Numbered from the stretch's first letter, positions 35,654 to 48,010 are shown. The stretch: DNA of 64,000 nucleotides from Siphonodentalium dalli (GCA_032622095.1 CP136063.1:84233980-84297979), one strand, 5' to 3'. A program made the numbers and translations. The notes: generated from the sequence alone by a model not told the origin.

Positions 35654-36449
35654 AATGATTATTCTGTTTATTATAATCCATTATAACATCTGATTTACCT
35701 GATATCCGAATAATTAATACCGCCATTATACTCATGAGGCATAATTTCGATAGCGCGTATGAATACATAATGCGCTAGTTAAAGTGACATAACTCACTAG
35801 TGAAAGTATCGTTTATAATCACTCGAAAAATCAAGGTAAGTCGCACATAGTAATGTAATAGAATATAACAATTTCATTTCGTGTAAATTGTCAAATTTTA
35901 TTTTTTGAGATCAACAGAGAACAAAAACGTTGTATTCGTCCGAAGGAGCGACATCATTCAGCAATAATGTCTCTTCGTGTTTATGTTCTTGTTTAGACAA
36001 CAATCACCAACAAGTACATGTAACAATTTGACTTTCTTCTTATTTTTTCATAACTTGTAACTCCAATAATGAGACTTCGCATGTCGAAACCATTATTCTG
36101 TACAGAATACTCTTACACTTGATTCACTGATCGAAGTTCAATGTGATACCGAATTTGATCAATACGGGGTATAAACATTGGACAAAGCCAAAGCATTGAA
36201 AAATATTCTGAGTGAGTGTCTAATTTTGTCTCTTTAACCACTTGTGGCAATCTGAAAGTTTCAAAACATTTACTACTTTCAGTATAATTTTTCTGAATAT
36301 CGCTCAATTCTTTTACATAGTTCGATGATTGACGCCAAGTTTTGCTTAAATTTTGAAATGTTAATGGATTAATTGGAATTCGAAACCTCGTTCTTAGAGA
36401 GTTATTAATAACGAATATAAGAACAATGCATATCTATTATTAGACATAC

Positions 36450-36690
36450 TTTCTATACTAAATGGATTCTCCGAATTCAGTTATACGAATATACATCGGA
36501 ACGGTCTGTTATTCATTTGGAGGGGTGTTTAGATAATAAAAACAGAAGACAGACAGAAAAACATAACACAAGAGCAGAATGATCCATAATCATTGGTGGG
36601 CAATGTTCAAACGTTTGTTGATCTTATTATCTGAATATTTCCTAAGTGGACTACTCGTCAAAGAGTATTTAGTATAGAAAGGGTTAAGGA
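36450..36690 (+). repeat. Dispersed repeat, also in the arrestin gene introns
   Basis: ACTAAATGGA, TATTCATTT-GAGGGGTGTT and CATTGGTGGG-AATGTTCA recur at 53045-53205 and its duplicate 61055-61215. The last part (CTTATTATCTGAA, TTTCCTAAG, ACTACTCG) recurs at 63565-63620, just before the last visible exon. Confidence 0.7.
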
Positions 36691-37829
36691 TGGTCTATCT
36701 CTTTGTTAACATGTGTTATATAGTTGCCAGGGTATAAAATATTAGAAATGAATCAAAACTCCTGTCCGGATATGCTTCTATCGATTAATATTGATTATAT
36801 TTCGAATATGTTCTGGTCTAGAAACGTGTGGTTGTTTAGCTAACTTAGCTAACGAACAGTAGTGGTTACTGTTAACAGAGACCAGAAATTTGATTGCGTA
36901 ATTCTGTCACATCACAAATAAACGTTAATTCGACTCGTTATCGCTTATAACTTTGCAGTAAGACAATACAATCAATCAACTGGGACATGTGACGTTCGGA
37001 GCATAGATTTTGGAACACCCTAATAGCGCCCGCTCTCCCGCGGCGAAGCCGCGGAAGCGAAGCGACATAGGGTATACGTATGCGAATATGAGATATACTA
37101 ATCGACTTTTTCAGCCACTCTAAAAGTAGATTAAATTACCTAAAGTAGAATAATTTATTCATAATTCAAATGTCAGCGGAGTCCAAAAATGATTGTTGGC
37201 GACGGCCGCCATTTTGTTTTGATTAATGCCACCTCGAAATGTGTAATTGGGCAAAATGCTCCAGGGCAAAAATTAAAAACTTTGATCTAGCAACTGTTAG
37301 CTATACTTCATCATATGTAGGAACATCATGCTCCTAAAGCCAAATATATTTCAAAAAGTGAATGTAAATTGAACAAAAGCTCTGGTTAACATAAAAGTTA
37401 AATTGCATGAAAAAGTTTTGTTTACATATTTCATAAAATTATTAAAAATATTTACCCCGAAAGAGGAATCTAGCAACCTTGCTGGCCGTTTACATATTAT
37501 CTTCAATTTTCTAACGGTATTTCCACCTAAAAGATTGATGAAATATTCTCAAAGTTCAAGGCCGACAAACGGAAACTTTAAGTTCCGATTGAAAGATCGC
37601 AGAGTCATTTTAAGATTGCTTCTTGGGAAACCAGTACAGGCGTCATGACATCAAGACGTACATCGTGACGTCACTACCTACACCGGCGCGCAAAATTCCA
37701 GACAGGACTGCGTCGATGGCCAGACAGCTGAGACTCGTATTACATGGCAGGCTAAATATCCACATTTACGTTATATGTGATTATTTACATACATTGTATA
37801 TATCATTTACTTGTGTCCCATTATAAGGG

Positions 37830-38600
37830 TAGATACACACATGCATGTAATTTCCAATAATTGACAACATATATCACCTGCGCGCGAGCGGTTCATTGTT
37901 AACAGGCCAGACAAGTGAGTAGTGCTAAGCGAAGTCAAATTGTCTTCTATCAGTACATTTAAGGCCAGTGCAAAACATGTCTTCTCTTACGGATGCGGAA
38001 ATTAGTCAAGTCTGTGTGATATCTGGCATTTTATTAATGCACGAACACCAGAAGCCATAGCCTACGTCTGGCATATACAGGCTTGACGTAGAACATTTTC
38101 AACCATGATGCTTGTTTGTGTGGGGTCTCGAAAGCTTCAAATCGCTAAGGGACTTAGTTGAATGTATCGGTCGGAATAATCTGGGCAAGAATGTACAATA
38201 TGATATGTTTTACTTAAATAGCTCAGAGTTAGCCACCCCGCCTGGTAGCTTTCGGGGTCATATATAGCCCCTGCATGCGTCGGGGAAATCCTAATCCACC
38301 ACTGCTATAAATAAGAGAGGACTGGTAATTATTTAAATAGAAAGTCTACCACATGGGTTATCACACGAACAATTATTTTAAGTGGCCTGGCGACTCGGTC
38401 CAAGATAAAGGCTTATCTACATTCCGACTTAATTATAACTAGAAATCAGTGCGTTCAACACGTAGGCAATGATTGGGTTGTCAGTGGACACATATTACAT
38501 CGTCTGTATGATCCATGTAAAACGCCAAATACACGATAATTACAGAGATTACATGCATGTGTGTATCCACCCTTAGGGTTTATCATCAAATCCTTCTATA
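37830..38600 (-). repeat. Inverted copy of the 2395-3640 dispersed repeat
   Basis: Read on the minus strand, 38580-38450 matches 2395-2520 and 38290-37830 matches about 3160-3640. This copy lacks the LINE tail inserted in the other copy. Confidence 0.7.
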
Positions 38601-39406
38601 CAGATAACAATTCATCCGATAATTCCATAAACAGAAACAAGCGGGCGCAAATTACGTTTACGTACATGATCATATTAATCTCTATTGCTATATGGTATCA
38701 CCTGCATGGTCTGATCTAAAAATAGAACAATAAAGTGTCCCATTTAATCATCTCAATTTGTAACAAAATATTCGAAACAGAATCAATATCAATTGATAGA
38801 AGCGTTTCCGGACATGGATCTTCATTTCGTATCTTTATTTTGTACCAACGAAACTATTTAAAAATTGTTATTTTAAGAGATAATCCATCTTTAATATGAC
38901 AGTTGTATTACGAGCTTTACCCCCCCCCCCCCCCCCCCCCCCCCGCCCCAACAGTTGGAAATTTCAGGCCTGACACATTAGTTGTAACTTTTACACCACA
39001 TGTATGTTTAAATTGTTCTCATTTTGATTTTCCATCCAGTAATTAGTTGGAAATTATTTGTTTTTAGATCAAAAGTAGCATATTTTAAAACTTTTTGTCA
39101 AAATTTTTGTCTGAAATAGATATCAGTTGGAAATGTTCCAACCCTAGGAGGGTGACATGTTGGAAATATTGTGGCACCAGTTGGAAAGTTCCAATCCAAG
39201 GGGTGCAAATTAATTCTGCGATTCTGGGAGGTGGATCTGGTTCAAGAGGGTAGGTGCAGCTGAGAATTTCTGTGGACACCCCCTCTAGCCACGTCCTGAT
39301 ACTCGTACACATCACCATAGCTCCATGTATTGTGATATCGTGTTATTCCACACACACAGGTTGATGTCACCACTTTACTGCTGTATACATTCTGAGAGCG
39401 TCAATC
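38600..39406. other. Region just upstream of the arrestin start codon
   Basis: A poly-C tract (about 38920-38944) is followed by a copy of the dispersed repeat with spaced CAGTTGGAAA motifs (38950-39310), related to the CAGGGAC-ended element in intron 4. Only about 95 bases separate that repeat from the ATG. I see no convincing core promoter. The start codon context TCAATCATGG is acceptable, with purine at neither key upstream position certain. Confidence 0.5.
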
Positions 39407-39527
39407 ATGGGGAAATTAACGACCTTCGAAATCAGTTTCAACAATGCATCACAAGATGTATATTATGCAGGACAGACATTCGCGGGATCCGTTACTGTCG
39501 GGCTGAACGCACCAATGAAAATGAGAG
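39407..39527 (+). CDS. ARRDC: Alpha-arrestin (ARRDC-type) exon 1, residues 1-40
   Basis: Begins ATG at 39407: MGKLTTFEISFNNASQDVYY then AGQTFAGSVTVGLNAPMKMR. This is the start of the arrestin N domain, where alpha-arrestins have a short N-terminus, a strand with F-I-x-F, and Y-x-x-G-x-x-V/F-x-G-x-V. It ends AGA-G with donor GTGAGT at 39528 and is phase 1, which fits exon 2 at 47876 (G|GG, Gly). Alpha-arrestins are cytoplasmic adaptors that link membrane cargo to NEDD4-type ubiquitin ligases through C-terminal PPxY motifs; those motifs would lie beyond the window. Any 5' UTR exon is not identified. The ARRDC2/3/4 type is likely but the exact orthologue cannot be fixed. Confidence 0.9.
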
Positions 39528-39660
39528 GTGAGTTACTGTCCGGTGGAACGAACCATTCAAATTTAGAGGTGACTTACTGTCGGATTGAATGAACCAATGA
39601 AAATGAAAAGTGAGTTACTGTCTGGCTGAATGGACCAATGAAAACGAGAGTGAGTTACAG
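39488..39660 (+). repeat. Minisatellite made of the exon 1 end and its splice donor
   Basis: The last ~37 bases of exon 1 plus the donor are repeated about three more times in the intron, each as a variant of GTTACTGTC-GG-TGAA-G-ACCAATGAAAATGA followed by GTGAGTTACTGTC or GTGACTTACTGTC. Copies begin near 39491, 39531, 39575 and 39614. The later copies carry AGTGAGT and so mimic the donor. Confidence 0.85.
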
Positions 39661-40302
39661 TACAGTACAGTTCATATACTCAACATAACTGTCGGGTCAG
39701 CGGTGCCTTTTAATAAATTCCGAGTGAGTTATCATTTCCACAAGACATTAGAGCCGTGTGGGCCCGGTAGAATATGCCTACCGCCCCACTGCGAGTGGTA
39801 AGAATCCCCTTTGTCGTGGGTTTCATCCCGTAAGGTGTGGCGAATGGGTCCTGTGCTTACTAGGGCGACCACATCACATGATGCATCGACCTGCGGATAC
39901 GGCTAAGTCCATGGTCCTCTTTGGTCCTACATCTCTTCAAGACGGGTGATAGAGTTGACCGGGCTCAATCAATCGGCGTGTCACGCCTTTCGACAGTGTT
40001 TCAGATTACCTTTCTGTCATCTGTTGTATTTTGTTCCTGGTGTCTGGTTGTGTGTTCGGTTTTTCATTTATGGTGTTTCTTTAGTGACATGCCTCTTTGC
40101 ATTTCGTCTCCATGACTGTTAAATGTATCAATTGTGTAATGTTCACGTTTGTCTTATTGTGGGGAGGTACTTAGAGGCTGCTATAATTATGCAGCGGCTA
40201 AACGGGTCACCGCTTCAGCTACGTACCATTCTTTGGCCGACCACAATTCGAAGGGTTACCCGAGGCGGCTGCTGGGCTAGTAGTCGATTATTTGCGTTTC
40301 AT

Positions 40303-41110
40303 ATGGCAACTCAAAACAAACAAAAACGTAAGCATGATAACTCGCTAAGTTCCATTGATGCTGAGTCTATCCTTGGTACTTGAGTCTTGTTTTTGATCCG
40401 AACGTCAAGAGACTTTCTGTATTTAACGACCGAAATCAGTGATAAGCGCTACAACGCATAGCCGGACAATTAAAGTCTGTCAAACCAATCAGGACTTAGT
40501 GTCCATCTGCTGATTGAGTGTTCAACAAAACAATTCAATCAGAGAGTATTATGCAATTAAAATCTATTGCACAAACACCAGTGTTGATTACACCTCACAA
40601 CACATTGAACAGTAGCAGAGCTGAGTTGAGAACTCGCGAAATAGCTGATTATTTTGAGTCAGAGATATTGGCTGAGTTGTCACCGTAGGCAGTTACATAC
40701 GTCCGTTTATTGTCCAAGACAGTTGGTGGACACAAAGTTCCTTTGAATATTCATCTCCTGATCTCCAATCGGTGCGAACATCCACCAACATTAAAGATTT
40801 GATACATGGGGGTATATTTCAGTACTTACGTTCCAAATCAGATACGATGTTTTAACTGTCAGGGATATAGTCATGGTCGGGGACATTGTAAAAGCAAAGA
40901 AACCGTAATTGCACGCTGCTCTGATTCTGGACATGGCCATAAGGATTGCACAAAACCGAACAATATTTATAACTGTCAAGTTACACGTGCTGCAATGGAT
41001 CTCTCATGTCCCATATGGACTATGAATTCAAAATTCAAAGGTGTAAGGCTGAGCAACTTCTATCCTATTTTGATGCAAAGACAACAGTTTTGGTGCTCGA
41101 CCATCAATTA
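40303..41110 (+). pseudogene. LINE ORF1 relic with zinc knuckle
   Basis: The likely start is MATQNKQKRKHDNSLSSIDA at 40303. After frame changes, TPVLITPHNTLNSSRAELRT and REIADYFESEILAELS (40570-40680) and YVPNQIRCFNCQGYSHGRGH (40820-40885) follow. The last has a correct CX2CX4HX4C zinc knuckle (C-FN-C-QGYS-H-GRGH-C); a second knuckle (ARCSDSGHGHKDC) has lost one Cys to Ser. This layout is typical of the nucleic-acid-binding ORF1 of Jockey/I-type non-LTR retrotransposons. About 560 bases before the start (39740-40300) may be its 5' UTR. It lies in sense orientation in intron 1, is full of stops, and is a different family from the 11-17 kb LINE. Confidence 0.78.
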
Positions 41111-41850
41111 AATCAATCACATACTCTGCTGCCGCTGATGCCAGTACGCAGACAGACAACAGTCATGCCAACATCATTCGTATATTGCGAACAACACAAT
41201 TTGGCCAGACCAATATCGGTTCCTGTGCCTGATACATGCCATGGAAACATCTGCCGAAGTTGCAACAGTTGTCCTCTCACATTGAGCCAGTTACTACACA
41301 TCATATTCATGTTGATTCTGTTGCTTGAATGTTTGGATGTTTATTTGCACATTTATACAATACATCAGTGGTACATATATGTATACATGTGCAGGGGTGG
41401 CATGTCCAATACAGGTGGTCTTCCTGTCACCCCTGTAATATCACGTTATATGTATAATTAGGATGGCGTTCATAGGTTTATAAAGGGTTTGCCAATGATA
41501 AATATTCTTACAAAACAGGACAGTTTGACATTCGAATGTGTTTAATGTTAGGGCTAAGCTAATTATGTACGTGCATGAAAATAAAAGTATTATTAAATTG
41601 CTCAGTATAGGTGAGGGTGCCAGTGTGACTCATACTTGTTGGGACGTGTCAATAACAGTTCATTAATTTCCACTTGTTACTCTGCAGGATTTACATTCTC
41701 GATTTTTACATATGGTATCATTACTATATTGTGATAATAGATTATTGTTGATAGACTTTTTGAATTGTGTTTTATTTGGAGAATTTTTGTGCGAAGCCTT
41801 CACGCAGTTCCATACATTTAGGGTATGCGTGTTTTTGGAAGTATTAATAT
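41110..41850. other. Intron 1 spacer between two LINE relics
   Basis: The first part (to about 41300) may continue the ORF1 relic in degraded form. The remainder is AT-rich with no recognisable feature. Confidence 0.45.
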
Positions 41851-44018
41851 ATATGGGAGTATATTTGAATGTTTATCGAATGATGATGGGAGAGTTTTAT
41901 TTTTCTAATTATACATAAATAATGCGATTTGGAGATGATACAGAAAATGCAGTTTGAGGATGTTTCCCTCTTTAAAAGTGGTTTGGTATGGCTACGATAT
42001 TTCGTCTTGCATATAATGCATATGGCTTTCTTTTGAAACCTGAATAATGATACTGTTATATTTGCATGGCCACATATTATTAAGCCGTACATAAGGTGAC
42101 TGTGAATGAGAGCGAAATAAAAAGGTTGTTGAATACGTTTTTGGGGAGAAATCGTTTTGCCATGTTTAAGCAATATGTGGCATGAGAAAGTTTTTTTGTC
42201 ATCATGGATATATGATACTTGAATGTGAGGTTCTCGTCTATGATCACACCGGGAAATTTGAGAGATTTTTCTTTGTATTGGTTTCCAACACGGGTAAGTT
42301 CTTTATGATTCAGTTGTATCTAATATCGTTCCGTTTTGAGTCGTTGTTTTGGGGATGTATGAGCATGTATTTACTCTTTGACTAATTAATTGATAGACTA
42401 TTGCTACATCACTATCTAAACAGTTTTTCTAGTTCTCCGTTAATTGTATTTTGCACTTTGCGACAGTTATTGCCAGATGCACACAGGGTAGTGTCATCGG
42501 CGGAGTTTAATGGACGTACATTTCGGCATGTAATTAACATAAATCGAAAATAACAAAGGTCCAAGAATAAACCCTTGTGGTTCGCCGCATTTCACTGTTA
42601 ACAACCCGGAGTTTACCCCATTAATATTAACATACTGTTTTCGTTCCGATAGGAAGCTTTAAAACCATTCGTTTGCTATGCCGCGTATACCATTGTGCCT
42701 TAGTTTATGGAGTAAAATATCATGATCAATTGTGTAAAATGCCTTTGATAGGTCTATGAAGACAGACAATGTTGATTCACGTGTGTTTTCTTATTGCTAT
42801 TCGTTGCTGTTGTTGTATATTGGTTTTCGTGTAGTATATCGTGTTTGGTCAAAAAAGATTTTTTTTGAGAATGCTGGTAACATACTAATGTGTCTGTAGT
42901 TCTCAATTCGATCGCGATCGCCGTTTTTATAGATTGGCACGATTTTTGAAATGTTCTGGTACAACACCTTGTGTGCAGGAAAGATAGAAAATATGGGTTA
43001 GTGGGTCGACGGTTTCATTTATTGTTCGTTTCATTAATTTTACAGAAACATTATTGAAGACTGTAGATGACTTTTTGGGTAAATTTGAACTCAACTTGAG
43101 CACTTCATCTCTATTTGTAGGAAACATAAAGAAATTCGATTTGTTTTTATTCGATAAATATGTTGTAAAGTCCAAACCTGATCGATGTGAAATTCGACCT
43201 ATGTCTGAATAGTAGTTATTGAAGGTACATGCTATCAATATGGGGTCGGATATTTCGTGGTTCCATTTACTAGGAATTCAGTTGGAATTTTAAGCGTGTC
43301 ATGGGGTATCTTTAATGCATCTTTCAATATTGACCATGTTCGTCTCATATTACATTGATTTTCTTTTAGTACATAGTCGTAATATTGATTTTTGCTTTTT
43401 CTTTTTAGCTGGTTGTATATGCGGCAGTAATTCTTATATTTGACAATGTTTTGGTTGGTTGGAATTTTGTATTTATTGTTATATATCTTATGTTTTTCTA
43501 TTGACGATTTTAATAGACCCCTTGTCATCCAAGGTTCGCGCTTAATATATTTATTTGGCAGTTTTTTGCTTGCTAAGGGAAATGCCTCCTCTTGAGCAAG
43601 TGAATAAATTTTATTGAACGAGTTATATGCGAGATTTACATATCCGCATCTGAATACTTCTTCAAACGGTTAGCTGTTTGGTACACTTTTAAACTTTCTG
43701 ACGTTGTTTTCTGACATTATTCGCATTTGTATTGGCGTTGAGTTATTTTCGGACGGCGTTTCGCCTGTAGTATAGTAGTGGTCTCAATGTGAAACGTTCC
43801 AAAGTAATCGGAAACGTCTAGTAGTATTATTCCGCTGGTGAATTTGCAGTTTTATATGTTAGATGTGTATATATGATCGATTAAAGTTGCTGAGAACTCC
43901 GTTACTCTCGTTGGTTCGGTTATCAATGGCATAAATCCTCGTTCGAACATTTTGCTAATGAATGCACTGGTTTTGTTATGATTATTTGTGTGTAATAAAT
44001 CAATGTTGTAATCACTTC
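41850..44018 (-). pseudogene. LINE endonuclease/RT relic, minus strand, 5'-truncated
   Basis: Read from 44018 down: DYNIDLLHTNNHNKTSAFIS and MPLITEPTRVTEFSATLIDH with IYTSNI (end of endonuclease); SENNVRKFKS and PWMTRGLLKSSIEKHKIY (43530-43700); the linker with FNNYYSDIG (43200); SSTVFNNVSVKLMKR, THIFYLSCTQGVVPEHFK (43050-42940); ENYRHISMLPAFSK; FIDLSKAFYTIDHDILLHKL (42700-42770); EPQGFILGPLLFSIYVN (42530-42590); and a C-terminal HLMYGLIICG region ending near 41850. The YxDD box is too eroded to assign. It begins abruptly at the GDFN-equivalent motif, as expected of 5' truncation. Opposite in orientation to the host gene. Confidence 0.82.
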
Positions 44019-44711
44019 AACACAAACATTGCCAAAATCACTCCAACGTTTCGACACTCAGAAAGAGAGGTTCGTATTTGAACTTTTAAAGTTTGACCAG
44101 ATGCTTGATGAGAAACGATTAACTCCAACACCAAACAGTATTTGTAAATTGAACTTGTCGTTGGTGAAAGATGACATTTTGTCTCATCGACCCGACCGTC
44201 AGATTGACGCATTGGTAACGGTGCATGCCAGATTCATCAAATATTTTAAATGCCTTGTAAATGCAAAATCTGATCTCAGAAACAACTTTACATAATTCGA
44301 TGTGCAGCCTTGCTAATTCAATGTTATTTATTTGCTATTAATTATATATTCGTGTACTACTGTCATGTATGTTATAATATACTTGCACGCTGGTCAGTTC
44401 TTGAATTTTTATTCCCGACTCCAAGCGGAAATATTTGTGTGTTTCTATTTATACTCATTGTTTTAATCGAATGCACTGTCCGATCTACACACACAGTTGC
44501 TTCGCTGCGATATTTTATTACGCCACAAGGTGGTGTAAGCTGTATTACAGTTTTTCATGTTCGAGCGGACGATCGATAATCCACTGGGCGAATGTATTAT
44601 GGTTAGGTATTTGTTCGTACTTGAGTATAAACCGTACCGATAGAGTGACGATAGTCCAACAAAGATTAGCACATGTGTTTACGTCACCGGTGTAATTGTG
44701 GGACATGTTTC

Positions 44712-44835
44712 TATTATGAAGGTTCGCTATCCCGAAGGTCCACTATTCCGAAGGTTCTCTATTCTGAATACTTGCTATTTCGAAGGTTCACTATTCCGAA
44801 GGTTCGCTATTCCGAAGGTTCTCTATTCCAAATGT
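44712..44835. repeat. 18 bp minisatellite, block 1
   Basis: Variants of CTATTCCGAAGGTTCACT repeat about six times with substitutions. Confidence 0.85.
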
Positions 44836-45247
44836 TTTTGTTATTTTTAGGTTAATTCTATATTCTAAAGTATTGAGAGGGTTCATTATCACGAAGATTG
44901 TTTTTATGGAGTGTGCGCTCACATCCGAACTGATCCTACGCGCATACCGATACAGCTACAGGAGGCAATAACTTAGAACATTAAATGTGATTATGTTTTG
45001 TTTTCGCGGGTTTTCTTGAGATTTAATGTGATTACCTGGGCCCATACCTTTGAATTCTTGGCATATAATATGAATGTTGTGGTATATATGGACCCTCCTG
45101 CATTGGGACATGACACAGGTACAGTCGACTTAAGTGCTGTTCTATGCGGGCTCCAATTTTGGGTTCAATATTTTAAGGGCCAAATTTAGATTTTATGGGC
45201 CCATACCTTTGAACTCTGGGCATATAATATGAATATTGGGGGGGGGC

Positions 45248-45365
45248 ATGTCTCTATTCCGAAGGTTCACTATCCCGAAGGTACACTATTCCGAAATTTC
45301 TCTGAATGTTCGCTATTCCGAAGGTTCACCAATCCGAAGGTTCGTTGTTCCGAAGGTTTCTCATT
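45248..45365. repeat. 18 bp minisatellite, block 2
   Basis: The same CTATTCCGAAGGTTCACT-type unit repeats five to six times after a poly-G run at 45239-45247. With block 1 it encloses the two copies of the GGGCCCATACC repeat. Confidence 0.85.
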
Positions 45366-45839
45366 ACATATTCACGCCAAGCAGCCCACACAATTGCTAT
45401 GTTTCCATGCGATTTAATGTCATTACGTGTGACCTAATATCTCAATAATCTGAGGCAAGAGTACGCCTGCTAAAGGCGAATTATAACAGTGGGGCTATAA
45501 CGCTCAATGAATACTGGAGGCTATAACAAACTGCGCAGCAGAATATCGCTGAATAGACGAGTATGAGATGAGCCTAACTGCAATTGTGACTTTGTTTAAA
45601 GGCCCACTTAATTTTCGAGTCATTGATTTTTGTTATAGTATATACGGTTTTAATAACAATTTATGCCATAAAATTTGAATAAAATACTATAATTCATCAC
45701 CAGTTGAAACGCAGAATACTTCTATCTCCTAGTTTGAACACCTTTAAAAAACCGCGACAAGTTGTGCGTCGTATATCTAGCAATTAGCAACTAACATGTC
45801 CTCTTCGGCTTTCCATAGATTTAAACGTAATTTGACACT

Positions 45840-46195
45840 TAGGGATATTTGTGTCTGGGAAGTGTTTTGGACGTGTCAAATCGTGACCCCGACCTGATCT
45901 TGACCTTTAAAAATGTCAATGCAATGTCAATTTGAGTAAAACGGACGAATTTCGGCGAAATTTTATACCTATGGGTACGGGAGTGTTTTGGACGGGTCAA
46001 ATCATGACCCCGACCTTACATTGACCTTCAAAATTGTTAATTAAAGGTCAAGTGGGGTAAAACGGACGGATTTCGACGAAATTTGATAAAAAGGGTATTT
46101 TTCTCCGGGGTGGGGGTGTTTTGGACGGGTCAAATCGCGCCTTTCGCCGGAAATCAGATGGGAAACAGCCCGGACGAAGTCGGGCCCATCAGCTT
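45840..46195. repeat. TGACCTTGA-type minisatellite
   Basis: Three units of about 115-120 bases share TTTTGGACGGGTCAAATC, TGACCTTCAAAATTG, GGTAAAACGGACG and TTTCGACGAAATTT. It is closely related to 28098-28330 and 10340-10560 in reverse orientation. Confidence 0.8.
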
Positions 46196-47442
46196 GTGTA
46201 ATAAAGAAGACAGTTTGAAGAATGTAATGTATAACACGAGAAACGGGAAAACTTGAAATATGGAAGTATGCAAATTTCCCACATAAAATTTGAAAGCTAG
46301 TTTATAGTATAATTATATTATAATTTATATTTATGGCTAATAATATGATATTGGTGTCGTTACCATTTCTGACTATGGTTTTCTTGTAAAGTGTTGCGTT
46401 CATGTGGGGACATGTTAAAGGCTTTCGGGGGATGTATATGTACTGTTTTGTTCCGTAGAACAGATGCAGGGGGTGTCTGAAAAAAATTCAACACAAAAGG
46501 ACGGGTGGGTCGGTGGGTGGTTTTGATAAAAATTTGTGTTGCATATATGGGGCGGTGGGTCCCTGGTTAAGCGGAATTCTTATTTTCACTCCTGTGTACG
46601 GTATTTTTTTTTTTACATAACACCAATCTGTAAATTTCTAAGACAACGGATTTTTATAAATGGACATTAACAATTACAAAAAACAATTCTCCAGAAGCAT
46701 CTTACTTTTCATTTCGTTTGGCAAATTATGGGAGAATTTGGAGAAAAAATTCTATTAGGCACAAACAAATTTTGGGCCAGCGTAGAACCTTCCAAAGTGA
46801 CATCAACTATTCAGCTGTTTTCAATGTTTTACACCGAATAGAGACAATCGCTCTTTCTTTGCACATGTGCCATATGTGGAACATAACAATAGGGACGCTC
46901 TCTATTGTACGATGGTGAAGAAAAGGCACTTACATATAGAGTCATTGTTAATGTTTAACATGAAACCGACCCTTGTATATGTACTCAAAGGCCTCTTTCA
47001 CTCAGGGAGGGGTGGGAAAACAATTTCATGCACGTATGCCGATATTTTCCTTTCGATCCTTGTTTGGACCCACCCACCTCCGCGTCCAAATTTTTTTCCG
47101 TTTTCGGCAGTTTTTTCCCGACCATTGTTGGACACCCACTCCCCTTTTACCACTAAAACAGAGATTTTTTGGGTGGGGGGGGGGGGTGAATTCACTGCAG
47201 ACAGTTGTATATGAATTTCTGTGAATTCTATTTGTTATTGATGTTAACATTGACATGTAAATAGGAACGAGTCATTTTGGGGTCATTCGGCCAAAAAACA
47301 TGGCTGCCAGCGGCCATCTTGGATTTCATAATTCACCCATTAGCATGGGCTACAGGCTTAATGTTTGTCTGATCATCGTGAAATTTTTCATTTATGTTAA
47401 TATCGACATTCTAAGGTGTTTTAAGCCAAAAACAGTCAAAAA
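46195..47442. other. Intron 1 distal part, dispersed repeats
   Basis: ACCATTTCTGACTATGGTTT (46360, shared with 27160), a CGCTCTTTCTTTG-type dispersed repeat (46805-46960), a C/G-rich low-complexity stretch with poly-G (47175-47187) and one unit of the ATGGCTGCCAGCGGCCATCT satellite (47260-47350). No gene. Confidence 0.5.
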
Positions 47443-47875
47443 GACTTGCAGGAAACAAATTTTGAGTTGCGGACAATATTGTTTGTTGGTCCCATCGACC
47501 ACCCGCCCACCCCGGCATACGTGCCCGGAAAAAAAATTGTCCCCCCCCCCCCCCCCCACCTGTTTCACTGACACTTTTTCTATTTTTCTATATCTTCTTA
47601 ATCTTCCTCTGGAAAAGCTGCCCCTAGATCTTGCATGCTTCACTGCTTCAACCGCCAGTATGGTCCTAACTACGCATCATATTTCTATAATCGTGCGCAT
47701 CGTCGAATAAAGGTGCAATATGCGGATCTAAATGTTTATTTACAAAAACATATTTATTTTATTTTTTGTGTGTTAAATTGATGAGTGGGATTTTTTAAAT
47801 TTTAGATTATAGCGTCTCACATACGTGACACGTATCACAGTATAGACGGACAGCCTCACTCGTTTATTCTCACAG

Positions 47876-48010
47876 GGATTTACTTGACGGTGAGTGGACA
47901 AGCAAATACGAGCTTTGATGTAAGCACTGGAATTGGAGACGATCGACGATCGGAAACGGTTCAAGGATTTGAATCATATATGTATCAGAAATTCTCAGTT
48001 TTTGGTAGAG
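47876..48010 (+). CDS. ARRDC: Alpha-arrestin exon 2, residues 41-85 (copy 1)
   Basis: Acceptor TTCTCACAG at 47875, then GG completing Gly 41: GIYLTVSGQANTSFDVSTGI, GDDRRSETVQGFESYMYQKF, SVFGR. It matches the alpha-arrestin pattern G-I-x-L-x-x-x-G-x-A-x-x-x-W/F, then Y-x-x-x-x-x-F/V-x-G. Length is 135 bases (45 codons), phase 1 at both ends, with donor GTAAGC at 48011. It follows exon 1 in frame. Because it is phase 1, it cannot follow the phase 0 end of exon 4, which matters for reading the duplicated locus. Confidence 0.9.

Larger units (their letters stand above)
35054..37830. other. Intergenic DNA, repeats only
   Basis: No protein-like frame. It holds a hairpin at 35530-35653, a dispersed repeat at about 36450-36690 and a short GC-rich hairpin at 37038-37055 (CCGCGGCGAAGCCGCGG). 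The remainder is AT-rich and featureless to the eye. Confidence 0.55.
44019..45840. other. Intron 1 region with 18 bp minisatellite blocks and a direct repeat
   Basis: Contains minisatellite blocks at 44712-44835 and 45248-45365. GGGCCCATACCTTTGAA with GGCATATAATATGAAT occurs at 45039-45072 and again at 45199-45234. An 88-codon + frame at 44029-44295 has no recognisable homology. Confidence 0.5.
39528..47875 (+). other. Arrestin gene intron 1 (8.3 kb)
   Basis: GT at 39528 to AG at 47875. It is filled with transposon relics: LINE ORF1 (+), LINE ORF2 (-), 18 bp minisatellites, TGACCTTGA repeats and dispersed repeats, and it includes the left border (47443) of the 8 kb tandem duplication. No host exon is seen inside. 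Confidence 0.8.

Noticed and set aside
36113-36307. 64-codon minus-strand frame
   Set aside because: No homology, no start or splice context, and length expected by chance in AT-rich DNA.
44029-44295. 88-codon + strand open frame as a possible exon or gene
   Set aside because: No recognisable homology, no supporting splice sites, and its start abuts the truncated end of a LINE on the other strand.
44712-45365. CRISPR-like reading of the 18 bp repeats
   Set aside because: Units are contiguous and variable with no unique spacers. This is a eukaryotic minisatellite.
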